DNA of 64,000 nucleotides. Source: Lutjanus erythropterus (lineage: Eukaryota; Chordata; Actinopteri; Lutjaniformes; Lutjanidae). The position numbers and the translations under genes were made by a program. The notes below the pieces were generated by a model that was given only the letters and a program-made list of their open reading frames with translations, was not told where the DNA came from and did no database searches. Positions 55,501 to 63,235 of the stretch are shown in pieces; within the stretch, counting starts at the first letter, position 1, and each line of letters begins with the position of its first letter. The DNA is taken from assembly GCA_020091685.1 (NCBI GenBank), contig CM034613.1, forward strand, positions 17,380,932-17,444,931. Reading direction: 5' to 3'.

Positions 55501-58199
55501 AAAATTTTAACACGTCGCCCAACTCTAATTTGGCTCATACAACCGCAGTTTCTCATAAGAAAGGGCTGTCTGATGATAAAGTAAAGAGGTAAAGAGTTTC
55601 CGTGTTGGTACTCCTTTCTGCTTCTCTGAACTGAGGTTATGCCGACCACCAGCTACTGTAGCTAATACAATATCTGTCTACAAGTACCTAATATAACCCC
55701 ATTTAAAATAATCCGAATTATCCCTTTAACATAAGAACAGCATTGATTTGAAGTTGTAGTGCTGATTTAACTAATATCAACTAGCACACCTAAAACTTTC
55801 AACATAAGCTTCAACAGTTTCTTTAAGAGTAGACATTGGTTTAAAGAAATTGCAGGAAAAGGGAAAGACAGATATTGTGTCAACTATTTAATAAAAGTCT
55901 TTATCCTGTTGGAATTAAGAGGGAAGAACTTGACATCTAGACACAACGCGGAGCCAAAAGGTGCCCTAATAAAGCACCAAAGATAATTAAAAACAGAGAA
56001 AACAGAGCAGACTATAAGGTAAATGTCAAGGGATTTGAAAAGTACAGCTAGTGGCTGTTTACTGCACCCTTTGTTACACCTCTCTCCTGTGAATGTTACA
56101 CAATAAGAGAATGTCAAAGTTCAAAACATGTTATGAGGGAAGAGCGGAGCACAGAGCTAAGAGGTCTGATGGCACCCGGGAAAAAAAACCCAGCAGAAGT
56201 CACTCAGTCGTTGGGAGAGAAGCAAAGAAGGGGGGCGGCAAGAAGAGAAGAGGGCGCAGAATAAAAGAAGAAAGCAAAAGAGGAGACACGGCTGATTAAA
56301 GGGGCACAAAGAGGGAGAGCGGGTGAGGATCCAGGAACCGGAGAGGGGGCCTCGGCCTGCACGGTTACCTGCTATCATGGCAGCAGATGGCCACTTAAGA
56401 GCTGTGGGCCAACCAGGCAGGAAGCGCACAGTAAAAACAAAAAAAACAAAAGGGTCACAGTGGGATTTGTTACGGATTCATAGATGTTGTCATTCTAAGG
56501 AGAGTCAACTGGTTGGCATGGGCAACTGGTATTAAAGGGCTAGTTCAAAAGGTCCACCTAAAAAAAGTGGCTAAATTGTTATATTAAATGTTTTTTTCTT
56601 CTGACTCAGTCCACAGAAAAACATTCCCTAGCTTCCATGCTGGTAGCAGGACTGCAACTAATGATTATTTTCTTTGTTGATTAATCTGTCATTTATTTTT
56701 TGAAGAATCTATTAGTGGCTCGGTCTAAAAAAATGACAGAAAATTGTGAAAAATGTTGCTCAGTGCTTCCCAAAGATGATGTCCTCAAATGTCTTGTGTT
56801 ACCTACAACCCAAAGACATTCAGTTTACTGTTATGAAGGAGTTTTAAAACATTTAATTTAATTTTTATATTTTTCTGATTCTTACTTGTAGCATGTCTAT
56901 GAGCATCTACTGCAGTTAATACACTAACTGATCGACCCCACATTAAATAATCTTATCCCTTCAGCAGAGTGTATCTTTGCTACTGGAAACAGAAATGTTT
57001 GCTAAGCCAGGTACAGAACAGCATATCCTCACCATGACAATACGCCTGCATAGGAATTAGGGTGGATTTACAAATAGGTGTAGTTCAGCTGTGAGCATTG
57101 TGAAATAAAAGCACTGTAAATAGTACATGACTTCACTGACAGCCTTACAGTGAGGTATTTGAGACTCTGACTACAGTGGCCTTTGCATGACCTTTGAAAA
57201 TCTACAGTATATGCTAGTTTCTTAGCAATTAGTGCAGTTGAATCAGTAGATGTGTCAGAGGCTTTATGTTACGGATGACATTCTGTGAAATTTTCTTTTG
57301 TACTATAAGTCCAAATGACCGCTTTCTCCTGTGTCACTGAAACTTTGCTGACAAGCCACTTGTTTGGACTTGGTTTAATGTATTAGGACCGAGGCTTTGG
57401 CCTCCGTGTTTGCCATATTGTGTGCAGCTCGCTTAATGAGATGGCTTTAGAAAGCAAACAGGCAAGCATGTCTGATCCACATCCACAAGTGAAAGGAGCG
57501 AAGCTGCACTCCCCCACCGCAGCCTCGGTCAGCCTGTTAGCAAACGTTATTAAAACTGCTATGAAAGGGGAAGACCAGACAGCACGCACACTATAACCCC
57601 GACTGTAACCCAAAACACGCTCGACAAACATCCTTTGTTAATGAGGCATGCTGCCTACAGTGAATACATCATCCTCGCTTAAGTCTTTTTATTAGAGCGT
57701 TTTATTGAGCAGCTACAAAGTTCTGTGTTTGGGTGTAGAGCAGAAAATTGGGAGTAAAAATTGCAGGCTGGACAGAGTTGACAAGATCAAAATGTTTCAT
57801 TCATTTCATGTTAGTAGAAAGAGATCATTAAGAAAAAGCACTAAAATCGGGTTAATCAAATTCACTTTAAGAGCTTTTTCTACACTTAATATAAAATTAT
57901 CATGTTTAGATTTTTAGAAAATAGTGTTTTTTTTAAGTAGAAATAAATGAATAGTACTCACCACCATCTGAGGAAGCAGCAGACTGAAAGAGAACAAAGA
58001 GAGACATGAGTGAGAGGCTGCCCTCATGACCTCCTGTGCTGAGACAAGAGACTGACGATAGCAGTGTCTCTTCAGGCATCCCACCAGTCACTCTGAGGTG
58101 TGTGTATGTGTGTCTTTGTGGTTTGTGCTGGAAATGGGGCTGGATCCTGGGTCCTTTACACAACACCATTAATTTGTAAGTGGGTGGACCCCTGGCCTT

Positions 58200-58238
<39 letters not shown>

Positions 58239-61200
58239 TCACAGCTGTTCACACCTCCACAGCAGGACCCACCCCTCATTTTATATGATCCTCACAGCCC
58301 CTGAATGTGTGCATTCCTGCTAACTGCAGTCACAAAGATCAGAGCTCATCAAGGCAGCGCTGCTTGAGAGGCCATCACTGGCCGTAATGCTCCTCTTTTC
58401 ACTTGCTAATTTGAGGACCGAGTAGGTTTATGTGTGTGTAGATGTCCCTGAATAAAAGGCAAACAGTGCAAGCACCCCCCGGAGGGCGTGGAAATTTCAC
58501 AGTAACAACTTTCCATAATTGGTTGTAATTATAACCAAGGGATAATGCTAAATAAAACAGCACATGTGACTGATCTTATGATCAACAAATATTTGCTTGG
58601 CAATACTTCAGTTTTAAATTACTGCCTCAGCATCGGGCTTCTGTAAAACCAGTTAGCATAATTTTGGTTAAGCTAATAAAAAGAGATTTAAAGCCCAAAT
58701 TGTGAGGCTGTTGTCGCAAATATATTTAAATGCAGGGGAGGATATGAGAGGCGCATCTTCGGGCTTGGTCCAAGAACACTCGAAAAATCGGTGCGTTGGA
58801 GGATTCATCTGAAAAGGGGAGACTATTTCCAGGAGAGTGTTTTCTGAGCCGCCACTTCAAAGTGTGAATATTCAAGGCTGATAATACGTCGACACAAGGC
58901 TCTTACTGCCAGGCTGCTGCCTTGGTGTGAGCAGTACATACAGTTTGTGCTTTTGTGGAATTGCATAATATTAGACTGCAGATCTGCAATATTACAGAAC
59001 AATGAAAATTTAAGGGACAGTTCGGAATATTTGGTGTGGAGTTGTATGAGATGTACCACCAGAGAGCAGAGAGGGGTCACCAGCACAGAAGCTAAGTGAT
59101 GTACTGCCTTGGACAGGGTCAGCAACAAAACACCAAAGTCACACAATAATATGAACAAAGTAACAAATTGAGGCAACTGTAGATCGGCAACCCCTGTGTT
59201 ATGTGAGGTAAAATTACTGATTTCGCCAAAGGGTATTTGGATATTTGGTTTTAGGTGGCATATACACTATATTAAGAATATTTTCATGGCTTTACTTTGC
59301 ATCAGACAAAAGCCAAATATCGCTCTCTCCAAAAACCAGCAAGTCTCCATAGACAAAATCAGTAATTCTGCCTCACAGAACACACAGGTTGCTGGTCTAC
59401 CCCTGGCATCAATGTGTTAGTTTGTTTGAGTTATTGTGTGATGACGAGCAACTCCCATGTTCTGCAAGATAAAATCGCTGATTTTGCCTATGGAGTTTGG
59501 AGAGAGAGAGAGCAATATTTGGCTTATTTAACAGCAGTTTCCTGCCAGAAAAAACTGTCTGATGGCAAGGTAAAGCGGTGAAGACATTCTAAATACAGCA
59601 TAGACTTAGACTGATACTGATTTTTTTAGGTGGACTTTTATTAGGTGGCTGAAATAAGTTTCACTGCTTAGTTTCTGCACTGGTGCCCCTCTGCTTCATC
59701 AAACTGGGGGCGTGCCGTCCGCCATCTACTGTAGCAGTCGCACTAATCCAAACCATCCCTTTAACAAAAAAAATGTTGCAGCCAGATGAAGCTATTTTTG
59801 AACGTGAAACATAAATCAGACAGTTTAACGCATCCTGTCTTATTTTAATCATAGTATCATTATTAATTGGCCGTGAGTTCTGATTTAATTAACAGTCTTC
59901 AGCTTGATCAATCAGACGTAGAACAAGCCCAGACATATCGTGGACCAGCCCATTCTTTGTAGTTTTTGTTGGTGCTACTGGTCGTCTGAGGGCAGGGGAT
60001 GTAACCGCGGTCATGTGCTGCTGACGTGACGCTTCGTTCCATTTTGGGAGTGACCACATGTAAAAGCTCAATCAGACACAGACCGCCGAACCACTAATTG
60101 TCTGTCACAGTCTCTTTACAACTCTGCTGCTGCTGCTGAGTCCAGGCCCGTGTAGTCAACACCCAAAAGCCAGCCCCTCTGTGGTGGTTAGCATGTGTAC
60201 AGTAATCATGGGTGGGTAAAAGACGAAGACCAACATGAAGCCGAAACAGAAGAGAGAGAAAAGAGAGAGAACACCCACTCCATCTGTCTGTCCTTTTGGG
60301 TCTAAAAGCAGCAAAACCTCAAGACTTAAATATATACAGTGTTGTGACTGTGGTTCACTTTAAAGCACAAGACAGACATCACACAATGTGACGTCAATGT
60401 GGGTTTTAGACAAACAAAAGATCTCCAGGCTGAAACTCTAAAAACGGTGAATTGGTGTTTTCACAACTATCCATACTTTTGGAGTCAACAGAACTTTTAA
60501 AATGTACATAATGGGGAAGTTTTAATTCTGAGGTGACACATATGATCGACATCCACTTCTTGTGAAGGGTGCAACTCACAGACATCTGATGAGAGTGGGA
60601 GTAATGCAATAAATACTGATGAATACCCTCTTGACACACACAGTAGATGTATTATCTCATCTTTTCAACCATGTTCGTGTCAAGGAGGATAATGTTGATG
60701 ACAAATTTATGTCATAGGTTTCCTCAGAAGGCTGAAACGTCTAAGTGAAGTGGCAGTGTTGAGAAACTGTGTGTGACACATAATTTACTTCTACTTGTGT
60801 TCCCAAATAATACTGAAAAGGAAGGGTTGGTTATTAACTACTTAACTCTATACGGCTTTATTTTATTCTGTGTGTGTTCATTGTATTTCATACCTGCTGA
60901 CTGAGCTGCAATAATAAGTTGATTAGTCAATCAAAAGAAAATGAGCTCACAGCTATTTTGATAATCAATGAGTCGTTTCAGTCTTTTTTTTTAAGCAAAA
61001 ATATTAAATATATGCTTCTTTTCTTTGTCACTTATGATGGTAAATGAAGAGTCTTCTGGTTTTGGATTGTTGGTTTGACAAAATAAGCTATCTGAAGACG
61101 TCACTTTGGGCTCAGGAAAATTGACATTTTATAGACTAAATAATTAATCTATTAATCATGAAAATAATCTGCAGATTAACTGAGAATTAAAGTAATTGTT

Positions 61201-62967
61201 ATTTGCAGCCCTATTTTCATTGTCGATTGATTTGGGTTTTTTTTTTCAAATAATAGTTTGCTCTATAAAATGACAGAAAATTGTGAAAAATACTCACCTC
61301 AAGTTCCCTGAGCCCAAGATTACCTGTTCATGTAAAAGCTGACAGGAACCATATTATAGAAACTTGCTGACTTGTAGATCCTGTCTCAACTGATTTAGGA
61401 AAATAGTAATTACAGATGAATAGTTCCTAAATTAATATTCCTAAGAGAGGAAAAACATATTACACAAGCAACCTAACTTCCTGAAATCTTAAATAAACTC
61501 TTCTAAATTTAGGATGAAAGTTAAGTTGTCCTATCAGTCATGCTTACACCTGTAGTAGCAGCTAACTTACTAACTAGCTAACATTAGCTCAGGGTAGCGT
61601 TCGCAGTAGAAATAGCTCGATACGTCGGAGACAGTGTTGGTCATTGTTTTTCCTCCATTCTTTGCATGTTTAAATGCATGTTTCACTTACAAAGTTTTTA
61701 AGCCATGGAGGATGAGAAAAGTGGTGCTGGTTGCCAGGCAACAGATATAAAAGTTTATAAGTGATGTTGGATTGAGTACTTGGGATTTCCAAACTTGAGA
61801 TAAGATAGGATGAAGTAAGATAAAAAGGGATTCTTAAAGTTAGTTAGGATTTGCTCCAGTAACACAAAATTGCCAGACTCTTCATATCTTAATTTAAGAC
61901 TTAAGACAGGAAGTTTCTGTAGCACAGCTCCAGAATGGCAAATATAAACAAGGTTGTGTGTGTATGTTTGTATGTATGAGGCTGCAGGGGTTAGACCACA
62001 CACCACTGTGTTTCACAACTCGTTACTGCTTCCTTGCCCTCAGCTTCACTACAATGAGGCTGAAGTGGTGACCCAGGCACACTGTCACCTCTTGTCCACA
62101 CACTCCCTTCCTCTCTTGACACCTCTGGTGATGAGCCAGTCCACCATGGGTGGCTCTACAGCACTACGGGCTCCTCTTTGATCCTTTTAATGTAACGGCT
62201 GAATTACAGCGTTCTCATTTCCCAGCTGGAATCCCTCTGAAAGCTGTGTCCATGTGAGGTTTGTTATCAAACCAAATGGACAAAAATCACAATTCAAGTC
62301 ACAGCGAGTACCCTGGCTCTGAGCGCAGAGCAGGATTTGGCTCTCCAGTTGGAAAACGCTCCTCCGGCTTTGCTGTGGTACAGCCCCCACGCCGTACAGT
62401 CTGGCATCCCGAGACACCACATGCTGAAGGAACGTAGATGAGCACACCACGACAAGATTTATGTGTGTGATCTGAAGTGAGCCACCACGACAAAAACACG
62501 CTTTTCATCAAAATCAGTTGAAGGATAAACTGTATTCACACAAACTTTAATGTCACCCATTAACACCTCTCACAGAGTGTTTCACATCCTCTAAAAGAGA
62601 CTTCTTTTATCTTTTGGGCTTGTTTAGACGTGTTCCTTCCTTCAGAAACTGGGTTGAAATGTACTTTCTTCAACACTTTTCAGATAAAAAAAAAAAGCCT
62701 TTTCTAAACTTTTTACACAAGTCAAGGCTGATTCTAGCACCCCGCAAACAAACAAACCACGAGTCCCTGCCGCTTCAAACAGCTGTTCTGAATGGGAAAG
62801 CGACAAAGAAGGGGAGATTAATGAGAAAAACAGCTGAGCGAACAAAAGGAGTCTCCCCGGCTTCACGCAGAGGAGGAAGAAGAGGAGGCACGCTCGGCAA
62901 ACCACAGTTTACTTACAGTGTTGAAGTTCCAGGTCCGCTTGAAGGAAAGTCTCTTTTTGAGACTCAT
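34291..62967 (-). CDS. RGS12: RGS12, regulator of G-protein signalling 12 (short N-terminal form, long C-terminal form)
   Basis: Multidomain brake on Gi/o signalling and scaffold for Ras-family proteins. Sixteen exons join in frame into 800 codons. Order: basic 17-residue start, microexon, RGS domain about 57-180, linker with S-G-R-S-L-N-E-D and R-R-E-S-Q-G-S-L, two Ras-binding domains about 305-450, GoLoco motif about 519-545, then a Ser/Pro-rich tail. The RGS domain speeds GTP hydrolysis by Galpha; the GoLoco D-Q-R (Arg542) blocks GDP release from Galpha-i. The PDZ and PTB domains of the long mammalian form are absent and, if present in this gene, lie right of the window. RGS14 shares the RGS-RBD-RBD-GoLoco layout, but [12 protein letters not shown] and the HGFAC-DOK7 context identify RGS12. 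Human also has forms near 800 residues, as far as I recall. Confidence 0.94.
37938..38024 (-). other. Candidate RGS12 cassette exon in the last intron
   Basis: An 87-base GC-rich segment in an AT-rich intron. A pyrimidine tract and CTCTCAG precede it and GTGAGG follows. It enters and leaves in phase 1, the phase of both neighbours, so it could be included or skipped without a frame change. It would encode [10 protein letters not shown] then 19 more codons. I found no human counterpart. Confidence 0.3.
39230..39910. repeat. Repeat family copy A with TAGCTAGC-rich interior
   Basis: Contains T-C-T-A-A-A-C-C-T-A-G-A-T-T-A-A-A near the left and C-A-G-A-G-C-T-C-T-G-C-T-T-A-A near the right. Both recur in the same order at 45985-46660. 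Between them, 39440-39640 holds an irregular tandem array of T-T-A-G-C-T-A-G-C-A-A-A-C-A-A. Confidence 0.55.
40668..41452. mobile_element. Foldback element, two near-complete inverted arms
   Basis: The left arm starts TTAAAGGGATAGTTCGG and the right arm ends with its reverse complement. The two arms of roughly 370 bases match through most of their length, for example AAACTCCATAGGTGAAA on the left and its complement on the right. No open frame. The 785-base unit could form a long hairpin RNA when RGS12 is transcribed. Confidence 0.8.
43993..44549 (-). CDS. RGS12: RGS12 alternative 3' exon form: read-through to a short tail
   Basis: If the donor at 44009-44004 is not used, the frame continues G-I-S-T-V and stops at 43995-43993. 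The protein is then 709 residues instead of 800. The last residues fit a class I PDZ ligand. A possible ATTAAA polyadenylation signal lies at 43616-43611. Whether this form is made cannot be told from sequence. Confidence 0.55.
44010..44549 (-). CDS. RGS12: RGS12 exon, GoLoco motif and Ser/Pro tail
   Basis: A 540-base exon. It begins [11 protein letters not shown], then N-D-Q-R-G-L-L with the GoLoco Arg542 and L-V-L-P-D-F-L-R-L. Further on it has [15 protein letters not shown], also found in human RGS12. The acceptor follows CTGTTTTGCAG. The exon can be spliced at CAG/GTATTT or read through. Confidence 0.94.
44940..44966. repeat. GA-rich run beside RGS12 exon
   Basis: On the transcribed strand this is a TCTC-rich stretch starting 18 bases after the donor of the exon at 44984-45095. 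Such tracts next to donors can bind PTB- or TIA-type splicing factors; this is inference. Confidence 0.6.
44984..45095 (-). CDS. RGS12: RGS12 exon, lead into GoLoco motif
   Basis: Encodes [11 protein letters not shown] then [13 protein letters not shown]. The last residues match the human lead into GoLoco. The acceptor follows GCATCTGCAG and the donor is GTAAAT. Confidence 0.92.
45407..45425. repeat. Poly(A) run
   Basis: Nineteen A residues on the plus strand, in the short intron between two RGS12 linker exons; a T run in the transcript. Confidence 0.9.
45607..45665 (-). CDS. RGS12: RGS12 exon, basic linker
   Basis: A 59-base exon encoding K-S-K-S-S-S-L-K-G then R-S-F-S-A-T. The acceptor follows TTTCCCCTCAG and the donor is GTAAGT. 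It is poorly conserved, but phase and splice sites are good and human has a similar S-A-T at the junction. Confidence 0.85.
45985..46660. repeat. Repeat family copy B
   Basis: Shares both flanking segments and T-T-T-T-T-G-A-G-A-T-G-G-A-T-T-G-A with copy A at 39230-39910. The TAGCTAGC array is absent here, so that array arose in copy A. Confidence 0.5.
46703..46799 (-). CDS. RGS12: RGS12 exon, end of second Ras-binding domain
   Basis: Encodes [18 protein letters not shown] and V-V-L-E. The acceptor follows TGTGTTTTAG and the donor is GTAACA. Confidence 0.94.
47265..47391 (-). CDS. RGS12: RGS12 exon, second Ras-binding domain
   Basis: Encodes [12 protein letters not shown], then [14 protein letters not shown] and L-S-D-L-V-A-K-I. 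This segment is almost identical to human RGS12 and separates it from RGS14. The donor is GTAAGT. Confidence 0.96.
47489..47562 (-). CDS. RGS12: RGS12 exon, end of first Ras-binding domain
   Basis: Encodes [11 protein letters not shown] and [11 protein letters not shown]. It ends inside an Arg codon, with GTATCG as donor. Confidence 0.94.
48166..48368. repeat. Dispersed family relic in RGS12 intron
   Basis: A diverged copy ending G-T-T-A-G-T-T-G-C-A-G-C-T-C-T-A, in the intron between the RBD exons. Confidence 0.5.
48756..48947 (-). CDS. RGS12: RGS12 exon, first Ras-binding domain
   Basis: Encodes [12 protein letters not shown], then [10 protein letters not shown] and D-L-F-L-V-G-G-E-K, a ubiquitin-like RBD. 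The acceptor follows GCATCCACAG and the donor is GTGAGG; 64 codons in phase 0. Confidence 0.95.
49171..49268 (-). CDS. RGS12: RGS12 exon, linker with R-R-E-S-Q-G-S motif
   Basis: Encodes [16 protein letters not shown], conserved in RGS12 and RGS14. The acceptor follows CTGTGTAG and the donor is GTAAGA. Confidence 0.93.
50489..50639 (-). CDS. RGS12: RGS12 exon, linker
   Basis: Encodes S-G-R-S-L-N-E-D, then [11 protein letters not shown] and a basic stretch, a likely membrane- or nucleus-directing segment. The acceptor follows CGCCCAACAG and the donor is GTGAGT. Confidence 0.93.
50741..50923 (-). CDS. RGS12: RGS12 exon, end of RGS domain
   Basis: Encodes [16 protein letters not shown] and L-Y-Q-E-C-M, then a Ser/Pro linker ending S-T-P-K-K. 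The acceptor follows CGTCTACAG. The donor is the weak GTGCAG, set by the match to human and by phase. Confidence 0.93.
51465..51608 (-). CDS. RGS12: RGS12 exon, RGS domain
   Basis: Encodes [14 protein letters not shown], then [10 protein letters not shown] and [10 protein letters not shown]. The acceptor follows CTCCTGCAG and the donor is GTACGA; 48 codons in phase 0. Confidence 0.96.
52160..52482. mobile_element. Inverted-repeat element filled with a 40-45 base tandem repeat
   Basis: The outer 54 bases on the left match the reverse complement of the right end, with C-T-C-A-G-A-A-T-G-C-T-A at the tips. Inside are about six diverged units built on G-A-T-A-C-A-A-T-T-C-G-T-T-C-C-C-A-C-C and T-T-T-T-G-A-T-T-A. 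The open frame across it (52147-52509) follows from the repeat and is not a gene. Confidence 0.75.
52847..52939 (-). CDS. RGS12: RGS12 exon, RGS domain
   Basis: Encodes [19 protein letters not shown], the most conserved RGS segment, which contacts the Galpha switch regions. The acceptor follows TCTCCACAG and the donor is GTAAGG; 31 codons in phase 0. Confidence 0.96.
53291..53592. mobile_element. Small inverted-repeat element in RGS12 intron
   Basis: The left end is C-G-G-G-C-C-A-T-A-C-T-A-C-A-G-A-A and the right end reads T-T-T-C-T-G-T-A-A-T-T-T-G-G-G-C-C-C, roughly complementary. The interior contains T-A-T-T-A-C-A-C-A-A-G-C-A, shared with 61345-61932. Confidence 0.55.
54104..54273 (-). 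CDS. RGS12: RGS12 exon, start of RGS domain
   Basis: Encodes a Ser/Gly-rich lead, then [16 protein letters not shown] and G-V-R-Y-F-S. The acceptor follows GTGTTGCAG and the donor is GTAAGA. Confidence 0.94.
54645..55729. mobile_element. Foldback element of the same family, interrupted by a nested element
   Basis: Its ends resemble those of the element at 40668-41452 (A-A-A-G-G-G-A-A-A-G-T-T on the left, T-A-T-C-C-C-T-T-T-A-A on the right), with matching inner arms around A-C-C-A-A-C-C-A-A-A-C-T-C-C. The right arm is split by the insertion at 55041-55527. Confidence 0.75.
55041..55527. mobile_element. Nested hAT-type non-autonomous element with 8-bp target duplication
   Basis: 487 bases with ends TAGGGTTGGGCGA and the complement of TAGAGTTGGGCGA. 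It is flanked by identical ATTTGGCT at 55033-55040 and 55528-55535. An 8-base duplication is the hallmark of hAT transposition. It carries no transposase. Confidence 0.85.
56532..56961. mobile_element. Foldback-family relic with nested dispersed repeat
   Basis: The left end is TTAAAGGGCTAGTTC and the right end A-A-T-A-A-T-C-T-T-A-T-C-C-C-T-T. Between them lies a copy of the 0.3-kb dispersed family (about 56648-56860), so most of the original interior is gone or replaced. Confidence 0.55.
57962..57983 (-). CDS. RGS12: RGS12 22-base microexon
   Basis: Encodes S-A-A-S-S-D-G and one base. The acceptor follows TCTCTTTCAG and the donor is GTGAGT. It enters in phase 0 and leaves in phase 1, which is what the flanking exons need. 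Confidence 0.75.
58205..58233. repeat. CA microsatellite
   Basis: Fourteen uninterrupted CA dinucleotides in the first intron of the short RGS12 form. Confidence 0.95.
59009..59764. mobile_element. Foldback element, third full copy
   Basis: Begins ATTTAAGGGACAGTTCGG and ends C-C-A-T-C-C-C-T-T-T-A-A. Inverted inner arms carry the same A-A-C-T-C-C-A-T-A-G and T-T-T-G-C-C-T-A-T-G-G-A-G-T-T-T segments as 40668-41452. More diverged. Confidence 0.7.
60905..61213. repeat. Dispersed family copy in RGS12 intron
   Basis: Starts G-C-T-G-C-A-A-T-A-A-T-A-A-G-T-T-G-A-T and ends A-T-T-T-G-C-A-G-C-C-C-T-A. A partial second copy follows to about 61300, including A-C-A-G-A-A-A-A-T-T-G-T-G. Confidence 0.55.
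61345..61932. mobile_element. Related inverted-repeat element
   Basis: Ends resemble 53291-53592 (T-A-T-A-G-A-A-A-C-T-T-G on the left; G-A-A-G-T-T-T-C-T-G-T-A-G on the right). Internal A-T-T-A-C-A-C-A-A-G-C-A is shared. The minus-strand frame at 61755-62006 comes from this repeat. Confidence 0.5.
62917..62967 (-). CDS. RGS12: RGS12 short-form first coding exon
   Basis: Encodes [17 protein letters not shown], a basic 17-residue start, then a GTAAGT donor in phase 0. An in-frame TAG sits three codons upstream and the sequence before it lacks a pyrimidine tract. It therefore looks like a first exon rather than an internal one. The ATG has A at -3. Confidence 0.75.
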
Positions 62968-63010
62968 TGTTCCCTAAAGTCTGCTCCACCAGCAGCACAC
63001 AGACAGATTA

Positions 63011-63042
63011 TGTGTGTGTGTGTATGTGTGTGTGTGTGTGTG
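63011..63042. repeat. TG microsatellite with one interruption
   Basis: Located just upstream of the RGS12 short-form start codon, between it and the RFX X-box. Confidence 0.95.
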
Positions 63043-63221
63043 GACGCATACCTGAACATTCCCCACCCAAAAACTTTGCAAACCATGTCTGTACAAGTCG
63101 GAGAGAGGGAGGGAGAAGAGAGGCAGAAATTTGACAAGGTACTGGACAGAAAGTGAGAAGAGAAGGAGGAGGAGGAGGGGGGGTGAGGAGGAGGAAAGAA
63201 AGATTTCCTTACTCCGCAGCT

Positions 63222-63235
63222 GTTGCCATGGCAAC
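63222..63235 (-). promoter_or_regulatory. Perfect palindromic RFX X-box upstream of short RGS12 exon
   Basis: GTTGCCATGGCAAC, which fits the RFX consensus GTNRCC-N(0-3)-RGYAAC on both strands. It lies 255 bases upstream of the RGS12 short-form ATG. RFX factors drive ciliary and neuronal genes. Position supports a promoter role; binding is inferred. Confidence 0.5.

Larger units (their letters stand above)
54274..57961. other. RGS12 intron before the RGS-domain exons
   Basis: A 3.7-kb intron dominated by mobile-element remnants: a foldback element with a nested hAT-type element (54645-55729) and a second foldback relative with its own nested repeat (56532-56961). Confidence 0.6.
57984..62916. 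other. First intron of the short RGS12 transcript
   Basis: A 4.9-kb intron with a CA microsatellite at 58205-58233, a foldback element at 59009-59764, a dispersed-family copy at 60905-61213, and another inverted-repeat element at 61345-61932. No exon was recognised. Confidence 0.6.

Noticed and set aside
62187-62450. 87-codon minus frame in a GC-richer part of the RGS12 intron
   Set aside because: No splice signals in phase with neighbours and no similarity to RGS12 PDZ or PTB domains.
62614-63156. 180-codon plus-strand frame
   Set aside because: Crosses the antisense of the RGS12 first exon and a TG microsatellite, and shows no recognisable domain.
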